Under the pieces are notes generated by a model that ran no database searches, was not told the origin of the DNA, and saw nothing but the letters and a program-made list of their open reading frames with translations. The position numbers were made by a program, and so were the translations under genes. From NCBI GenBank assembly GCA_017404665.1, contig JAFRBX010000030.1:24692-88691 (forward strand): DNA of 64,000 bases. Direction: 5' to 3'. Source of the DNA: Ruminococcus sp. (GTDB lineage: Bacteria; Bacillota; Clostridia; Oscillospirales; Acutalibacteraceae). Positions 58,954-64,000 of the stretch are shown here, one piece after another. How positions within the stretch are numbered: position 1 is the stretch's first letter; every line of letters begins with the position of its first letter.

Positions 58954-61719
58954 ATGTCTCAGGATTATAACGCTACCCTGAATCTGCCAAAGACCGATTT
59001 CCCCATGCGGGGCGGTCTGCCGCAGTCCGAGCCCAAGACGCTCGAGCGCTGGGAAGAGGAAAAGGTCTATGACAAGCTGATCAAAAAGAACGAGGGCAAG
59101 CCGCTGTATGTGCTGCACGACGGTCCTCCCTACGCCAACGGCGATATCCACCTCGGTCACGCGCTGAACAAGATACTCAAGGATTTTATCGTCCGTTATA
59201 AGAATATGGCGGGCTTTCAGTCGCCGTATGTGCCCGGCTGGGATACCCACGGTCTGCCGACCGAGCTCAAGGCGCGTGCGCAGGCGGGTATCGGCAGCTC
59301 TGCTGATATTTCTGTATTAGAATTAAGAAAACTCTGCGAGAAATTTGTCCGCGGCTATATCGACGACCAGCGCGGCCAGTTCAAGCGTCTCGGCTGCATC
59401 GGCGAGTGGGATAACCCCTATATCACCTTAAAGCCCGAGTTCGAGGCGGAGCAGATCAAGGTCTTTGCCGAAATGGCGGACAAGGGCTATATCTACAAGG
59501 GCTTAAAGCCCGTCTACTGGTGTCCTGAGTGCAAGACCGCTCTCGCGGAAGCCGAGATCGAATACGCCGAGGATCCCTGCCATTCCATCTATGTCAAGTT
59601 CCGCGTGACCGACGATCTGGGCAAGTTCGCAGCACTGGGCATCGACCCCTCCAAGGTGTTCTTCGTCATCTGGACGACTACCACATGGACCCTGCCCGCC
59701 AACCTCGCGATCTGTGTCGGCCCGCGCTACGAGTATTCTGTCATCCAGAGCGGCGACGAGTACTATGTCATGGCGACCGATCTGTATGAGAACGCGATGG
59801 CTGAGGCTGAGATCACCGATTACAAGGTAGTTGCCACCATTCAGGGCGCTGAGCTCGAATACATGAAGACGCAGCATCCCTTCCTCGACCGCGAATCCCT
59901 GCTGATCGTCGGCGATCATGTCACGCTTGAGAGCGGCACCGGCTGTGTCCATACCGCTCCCGGTCACGGCGTTGACGACTTCAACGTCTGCCAGAATTAC
60001 GATATCCCCACCGTCTGTCCCGTCAACGGCGACGGCGTCCTCACCGAGGAAGCAGGCCGTTTTGCCGGTTTGACCACAGATGAGGCGAATAAACAGATCG
60101 CGATCTATCTCGACGAAACAGGCGCGCTCTTCGCGCTCAAAAAGATCATCCACCAGTATCCGCACTGCTGGCGCTGCAAAACGCCCATCCTGTTCCGCGC
60201 GACCGACCAGTGGTTCTGCTCCGTGGACGACTTCAAGGATAAGGCTGTCGACGCGATCAACACCGTACAGTGGATCCCCGCGTGGGGCAAGGACCGCATC
60301 ACCGCGATGGTGCGCGACCGCAAGGACTGGTGCATTTCCCGCCAGCGCAAGTGGGGCGTGCCGATCCCGATCTTCTACTGCAAGGATTGCGGCGAGCCCT
60401 ATGTGAATAAAGAAGCCATGCTCGCGGTAGCCGATCTGTTTGCGAAGGAAGGCTCCAACGCGTGGCTGACAAAGGACGCGTCCGAGATTCTGCCCGAGGG
60501 CACCAAATGCCCGAACTGCGGCGGCACTGCGTTCGATAAAGAAAAGGACATCATGGACGTTTGGTTCGACAGCGGCTCGTCATGGCGCGCTGTCTGCAAG
60601 CGCCGTCCGTATCTGGGCGCTCCCGTCGACCTTTACCTCGAGGGCAACGACCAGTACCGCGGCTGGTTCCAGAGCTCTCTCTTGACCTCCGTCGCCACAA
60701 CCGGCGCCGCTCCCTACCGTACGGTGCTGACCCACGGCATGATCCTCGATATGGAACGCCGCAAGATGTCCAAATCGCTGGGCAACGGTATCAGCCCGCA
60801 GGAGGTCATGAAGCAGTACGGCGCCGACGTGCTCCGTCTGTGGGTCGCTTCCTCCGACTACCAGTCCGATATCAGCATCTCCCGCGATATCCTCAAGCAG
60901 ATGTCTGAAGCGTACCGCAAGATCCGCAACACCGCGCGCTATATCCTCGGCAACCTGAGCGATTTCGATCCCGAAAAGGATATGGTCGCGCCCGGCGAGC
61001 TGACCCCGATCGATCAGTGGGCGGTCGTCAAACTCAATGAGCTGATCGAAAAGTGCCTGAACGCCTACGACAATTTCGAGTTCCATCAGGTCTATCATTC
61101 GATCCACAAGTTCTGTGTCGTCGATATGTCCAACTTCTATCTCGACGTGCTCAAGGACAGATTATATACCGAAAAGGCGGATTCCAAAGCCCGCCGCGCC
61201 GCTCAGACGGCGATGTATCTCATCCTCGACGCGCTCACCCGCATGCTGACCCCGATCTTGGCGTACACTGCCGACGAGATCTGGCGATATATGCCGCACA
61301 AGGCGAGCGACGACAAGGAGAACGTTCTGTACAACGAAATGCCCAAGCCCGTCGCGATCGACGTCGCGGACGACTTCATCGCCGCGTGGGACCGCATCCA
61401 CGAGCTGCGCGATACCGTCAAAAAGTCGCTGGAGGTCGTCATCAAGGAGAAGGTCGTCAAGACCTCTCTGGAGACCTGCGTGACCCTCAAGGCGAGCGGT
61501 GAGACCTACAGCTTCATCGAATCTGTTCTGCCCGAGCTCAAGGCGGTATTCATCGTGTCCGACGTCAAGCTGGTAGAATCCGATCACGAGCTGGAAGTCG
61601 AGGTCACCAAGGCGGATGGCGAGAAGTGCGAGCGCTGCTGGGCGTATGCGACCACCGTCGGAGCCGACCCCGAGCATCCCACGCTCTGCGCGCGCTGTGC
61701 CGCGATTTTGAGATCGTAA
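58954..61719 (+). CDS. ileS: Isoleucyl-tRNA synthetase
   Basis: A class Ia synthetase of 921 residues. HIGH motif in PPYANGDIHLGHALNK, GWDTHGLPTELKA, editing domain in the middle (WTTTTWTLPANLAI; GTGCVHTAPGHG), DVWFDSGSSW, MSKS motif RKMSKSLGNGISPQEV and a C-terminal zinc ribbon (CERCWAY...LCARC). The 67-nt gap before it holds only a small hairpin (58900-58923), no T-box. The ribosome site is TTGGAG. Confidence 0.97.
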   Translation: MSQDYNATLNLPKTDFPMRGGLPQSEPKTLERWEEEKVYDKLIKKNEGKPLYVLHDGPPYANGDIHLGHALNKILKDFIVRYKNMAGFQSPYVPGWDTHGLPTELKARAQAGIGSSADISVLELRKLCEKFVRGYIDDQRGQFKRLGCIGEWDNPYITLKPEFEAEQIKVFAEMADKGYIYKGLKPVYWCPECKTALAEAEIEYAEDPCHSIYVKFRVTDDLGKFAALGIDPSKVFFVIWTTTTWTLPANLAICVGPRYEYSVIQSGDEYYVMATDLYENAMAEAEITDYKVVATIQGAELEYMKTQHPFLDRESLLIVGDHVTLESGTGCVHTAPGHGVDDFNVCQNYDIPTVCPVNGDGVLTEEAGRFAGLTTDEANKQIAIYLDETGALFALKKIIHQYPHCWRCKTPILFRATDQWFCSVDDFKDKAVDAINTVQWIPAWGKDRITAMVRDRKDWCISRQRKWGVPIPIFYCKDCGEPYVNKEAMLAVADLFAKEGSNAWLTKDASEILPEGTKCPNCGGTAFDKEKDIMDVWFDSGSSWRAVCKRRPYLGAPVDLYLEGNDQYRGWFQSSLLTSVATTGAAPYRTVLTHGMILDMERRKMSKSLGNGISPQEVMKQYGADVLRLWVASSDYQSDISISRDILKQMSEAYRKIRNTARYILGNLSDFDPEKDMVAPGELTPIDQWAVVKLNELIEKCLNAYDNFEFHQVYHSIHKFCVVDMSNFYLDVLKDRLYTEKADSKARRAAQTAMYLILDALTRMLTPILAYTADEIWRYMPHKASDDKENVLYNEMPKPVAIDVADDFIAAWDRIHELRDTVKKSLEVVIKEKVVKTSLETCVTLKASGETYSFIESVLPELKAVFIVSDVKLVESDHELEVEVTKADGEKCERCWAYATTVGADPEHPTLCARCAAILRS

Positions 61720-61728
61720 ATTCAAACC

Positions 61729-61772
61729 GTTATTGCGAGGCATTTATGCCATGGCAATCCCACAAACAGGGA
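61729..61772. repeat. Family A repeat, copy A13
   Basis: GTTATTGCGAGGCATTTATGCCATGGCAATCCCAC, stem GGCAT/ATGCC. Confidence 0.8.
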
Positions 61773-61788
61773 CTTTACGTTTATCACC

Positions 61789-61808
61789 GCCCCCTCGTCA
61801 GAGGGGGC
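61789..61808. repeat. Solo family C hairpin (C6)
   Basis: GCCCCCTCGTCAGAGGGGGC, the perfect end hairpin of family C with a GTCA loop. It stands alone between ileS and lspA. Confidence 0.8.
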
Positions 61809-61857
61809 TTGATAAATATGTGCTTTCCTTAAGATCCTTTTTTCCGGAAGTGATACC

Positions 61858-62439
61858 ATGCTCATTATCTATATCGCTATCATCGTGATCCTGCCGATCC
61901 TGTCGCAGGCGATCCGCACCGTGATCGAGTCAAACGTCAAGCCCGAGGGCTTTGTCTCGGTGATCCCGGGGCTGTTTTCTCTGACCTATTCCGAGAACCG
62001 CGGCGTTGCCTTCGGACTGTTCCAGGACGGCACGGTCTTTTTCGCGATCACTACCTCGATCGTGATCATTGTATTCTCTATATTGCTTATCAAGAATTAT
62101 AAAAAGAGCAAGCTCTTCTCGACTGCCGCGGCACTGATTATCGGCGGCGGACTGGGCAACCTCTTTGAGCGTGTGGCGCTGGGCTATGTCGTGGACTACC
62201 TGAGCCTGTCGTTCTTCCCGCCGATCTGCAACTTTGCCGATTACTGCATCACCGCCGGTACGATCTGCCTGATCGTCTATCTGCTGTTCTTCTCGGATTT
62301 CATGAAGAACGATAAAAAGACGAAGGCGGCAGCCGAGGAAGAAAGTATCGATCGTCATTGCGAGGAGCGAACACGCGTGTTCAGCGACGCGGCAATCTCA
62401 ACCGATAATAACACCGAATCCGCCGATGAAACGCATTGA
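61858..62439 (+). CDS. lspA: Lipoprotein signal peptidase (divergent, repeat-extended)
   Basis: LspA cleaves prolipoprotein signal peptides in the membrane. It has 193 residues and four hydrophobic helices. The catalytic aspartates are kept (GYVVDYL, D113; CNFADYC, D128), as are TYSENRGVAFG and GNLFER. Three usual residues differ: motif A reads SQAIR instead of DQxxK (S16, R20), and Glu104 replaces Asp in GNxxDR. Residues from about 163 to 184 are encoded by family A repeat A14, beyond the normal end of the enzyme. It overlaps the next gene by 14 nt. Confidence 0.85.
   Translation: MLIIYIAIIVILPILSQAIRTVIESNVKPEGFVSVIPGLFSLTYSENRGVAFGLFQDGTVFFAITTSIVIIVFSILLIKNYKKSKLFSTAAALIIGGGLGNLFERVALGYVVDYLSLSFFPPICNFADYCITAGTICLIVYLLFFSDFMKNDKKTKAAAEEESIDRHCEERTRVFSDAAISTDNNTESADETH
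62354..62405. repeat. Family A repeat, copy A14, inside the lspA coding end
   Basis: GTCATTGCGAGGAGCGAACACG...CAGCGACGCGGCAATCTCAACCG. This is the longer variant with an ACACGCGTGT centre, translated in frame. Confidence 0.85.
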
Positions 62440-63352
62440 GCTGACGGTCGACGCCGCCGACGCGGGCGAGCGTCTGGATAAATACCTTTCCGAAGCGGTC
62501 GAGGGACTCAGCCGATCGGCGGCGAGCCGTCTGATCTTTGAGGGCAGGGTATGGGTCTGCGGTCAGAGCGTCAAAAAAAATTACAAGACCGCCGAGGACG
62601 ATGTGATCACGGTCGAGTATGACGATCCGCAGCCGGTGGATATCGCGCCCGAGAATATTCCGCTCGATATTGTCTATGAGGACGCGCATCTGCTGGTTGT
62701 CAACAAGCCCAAGGGCATGGTGGTTCACCCCGCTCCCGGGCATTTTTCCGGCACGCTGGTCAACGCCTTGATGTATCATTGCATCGAGAACCTAAGCGGC
62801 ATTAACGGCGAGCTGCGCCCCGGCATCGTCCACCGGATCGATAAGAATACCAGCGGTCTGCTGGTCGTCGCCAAATCGGATATCGCCCACGCGGGGCTGA
62901 GCGCTCAGATCAAGGATCACAGCTTCACGCGCGAGTACCTCGCGATCTGCTACGGCAACATCAAAGAGGACGAGCGCACGGTCGACGCCCCCATCGGCAG
63001 ACATAAGATCGACCGCAAGAGGATGTGCGTCACGCAGCTGAACAGTAAGCCCGCCGTGACCCATATCAAGGTGCTGGAGCGGTATAGCGGCTTTTGCTAT
63101 ATCCTGTGCCGTCTGGAGACGGGACGCACGCACCAGATCCGCGTGCATCTTTCATCCATCGGTCATCCGATCGCGGGCGACGACGTGTACGGACCCGCTA
63201 AGGTGATCACCGAGCTGCACGGTCAGTGCCTGCACGCGTACAAGCTGGGCTTCATCCATCCCGTCACGGGAGAATATATGGAGTTCACCGCCGATCCGCC
63301 CGAGAGCTTTGTCCGATTCAGAGAGAAGCTGAGGCACTTATCAACATATTAA
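62426..63352 (+). CDS. RluA family pseudouridine synthase (RluD-like)
   Basis: 308 residues. An N-terminal S4 domain (about 15-75, ERLDKYLSEAVEGLSRSAASRLI, shown as its span) is followed by the catalytic domain with the aspartate in HRIDKNTSGLLVVAK and the distal LETGRTHQIRVHLSSIGHPIAG. Targets in this family are 23S or tRNA uridines; lspA-rluD adjacency favours a 23S enzyme of the RluD type. Its ATG lies 14 nt inside the lspA reading frame and lacks a clear ribosome site, so it may depend on coupling. Confidence 0.93.
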   Translation: MKRIELTVDAADAGERLDKYLSEAVEGLSRSAASRLIFEGRVWVCGQSVKKNYKTAEDDVITVEYDDPQPVDIAPENIPLDIVYEDAHLLVVNKPKGMVVHPAPGHFSGTLVNALMYHCIENLSGINGELRPGIVHRIDKNTSGLLVVAKSDIAHAGLSAQIKDHSFTREYLAICYGNIKEDERTVDAPIGRHKIDRKRMCVTQLNSKPAVTHIKVLERYSGFCYILCRLETGRTHQIRVHLSSIGHPIAGDDVYGPAKVITELHGQCLHAYKLGFIHPVTGEYMEFTADPPESFVRFREKLRHLSTY

Positions 63353-63380
63353 CAATCAAATGATCTGATCTGAAATGAGC

Positions 63381-63397
63381 AAAAAGCCGCCCGCGGC
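63381..63397 (-). terminator. Probable terminator of the DUF6291 gene
   Basis: On the minus strand GCCGC-GG-GCGGC is followed by TTTTTGC. It may also act weakly for the rightward synthase gene. Confidence 0.6.
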
Positions 63398-63500
63398 GTT
63401 TGCCCTTATCATTGTCATTGTCTTTGTCTTTTATTTTTTTCTTTCTCTTTTTCTTAGTGCTTCTTCTGACAAACGACCACAATTGTGCTTTCGGTGATGA

Positions 63501-63776
63501 TCAGCATAAGTTATCCCGCTTTTTTGCTTCACGCTCCTTTGCTGCTTTGCTTCTGTTTTCGCAGACCTCGGCATATCGCTCAAAGTTCATGTCTACCTCG
63601 CCCTTGAGGATGATAAACGCGAGCGCGCATGCCTGATCGTCGTCGAACGCGGTCTCGACGCCCTCGTCGCCGTACAGCAGCACCGCCTTATACAGACGCC
63701 CCGCCTGCGCGTCTGACAGGTGGTTAATCAGCGCGCTGTGATGAAAGTAGGTAAAAAAGCCTTTTGGTTTCTTCAT
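63501..63776 (-). CDS. DUF6291 domain protein
   Basis: About 91 residues, leftward. The line KGFFTYFHHSALINHLSDAQAGRLYKAV and YGDEGVETAF, then ALAFIILKGEVDMNFERYAEVCENRS, fit DUF6291, a small family common in phages and integrated elements of Firmicutes, where it sits near replication genes. The lysine-rich end is short, so the usual C-terminal part may be missing. I start at ATG 63776; AAGGAG lies 12 nt before it, a long gap, and GTG 63797 overlaps that site. It hints that an accessory region begins here. Confidence 0.65.
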   Translation of the reverse strand: MKKPKGFFTYFHHSALINHLSDAQAGRLYKAVLLYGDEGVETAFDDDQACALAFIILKGEVDMNFERYAEVCENRSKAAKEREAKKRDNLC

Positions 63777-63810
63777 TATTCTTATCAACTCCTTCACCAG
63801 TGCCGAGATA

Positions 63811-63839
63811 AAGAAAAAAGTTGCATAGTTTTATGCAAC
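63811..63839 (-). terminator. Leftward terminator upstream of the DUF6291 gene
   Basis: On the minus strand GTTGCATA-AAAC-TATGCAAC is followed by TTTTTTCTTT. It should end a leftward transcript from beyond the window. Confidence 0.7.
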
Positions 63840-63875
63840 TGCAATCGAATTTTACAATATCGTAAATTCCCAAAG

Positions 63876-63908
63876 TAAATTCCACAGTAGGAAGAGTGGT
63901 GGAATTTA
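63876..63908. repeat. Inverted repeat TAAATTCCAC...GTGGAATTTA
   Basis: Perfect 10-bp arms (63876-63885 and 63899-63908) with a 13-nt spacer, near further TAAATTCC and GAATTTAG words. It could be an operator or the edge of an element. Confidence 0.5.
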
Positions 63909-64000
63909 GTATGAAAAACGGCAGAATTTAGTCTGGGAAAAGAGCTGATGGAAGCATAACAGAGGCAATCAGACAACAAAAACAGTAAATAATTGCATAG

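Overview
The window looks like chromosome of an endospore-forming, low-to-mid-GC Gram-positive bacterium of the class Clostridia, most likely the Oscillospirales/Ruminococcaceae. The support is spo0A next to spoIVB, BofA, YunB, a DivIVA-YlmH-SepF division cluster, sigma-A promoters with strict 16-18 nt spacing, strong AGGAGG ribosome sites and TTG/GTG/ATC starts. Nearly all genes are housekeeping. No tRNA, rRNA, prophage or CRISPR array was seen. The rightmost gene (DUF6291) may begin an accessory region.

Layout. 1-8.4 kb: a truncated lipoprotein gene facing left, then radC, uvrB and a type IIA topoisomerase pair (parE-like, parC-like) split by a repeat-bounded DUF559 nuclease gene. 8.5-12.3 kb: secG, bofA-like, then leftward DUF4364, spo0A and spoIVB. 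12.5-19.9 kb: cca, rnpB (RNase P RNA), a small XRE regulator, an AI-2E-type permease, murD, a GNAT gene and a PLP enzyme. 20-22.1 kb, leftward: CPBP protease, tadA, ComEA-like. 22.2-31.9 kb: infC-rpmI-rplT with its leader, a TrmH-type methylase, dprA, topA, trmFO, plsX, rnc and a radical SAM gene. 32.3-42.3 kb: smc, ftsY, rdgB, yhbY, nadD, yqeK, rsfS, leuS. 42.4-46.4 kb: rpsU, a lipoprotein, an M24 peptidase, efp, a CD1247-like gene, yunB. 46.7-54.5 kb: miaB, ylbF, mutS, mutL, miaA. 54.6-63.4 kb: an HlyD-like adaptor, yggS, sepF, ylmH, divIVA, ileS, lspA and an RluA-type synthase.

The genes fall into co-transcribed functional groups: nucleotide-excision and mismatch repair, topology, translation factors and RNA modification, chromosome segregation and secretion (smc-ftsY), and septum placement (sepF-divIVA).

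The striking feature is the repeat load. At least seven interspersed repeat families fill the gaps between these genes, and many start exactly at, or supply, the stop codon of the upstream gene. They have also rewritten protein ends (MiaA, LspA, GNAT, SpoIVB) and sit inside RNase P RNA. The best candidate for an undescribed system is family C. It has a 120-bp core with exact 11-26-10-26-10-26-11 spacing, between hairpins with a CCCCTC...GAGGGG stem. One copy carries a DUF559 endonuclease-fold gene between terminal inverted repeats of about 45 bp.
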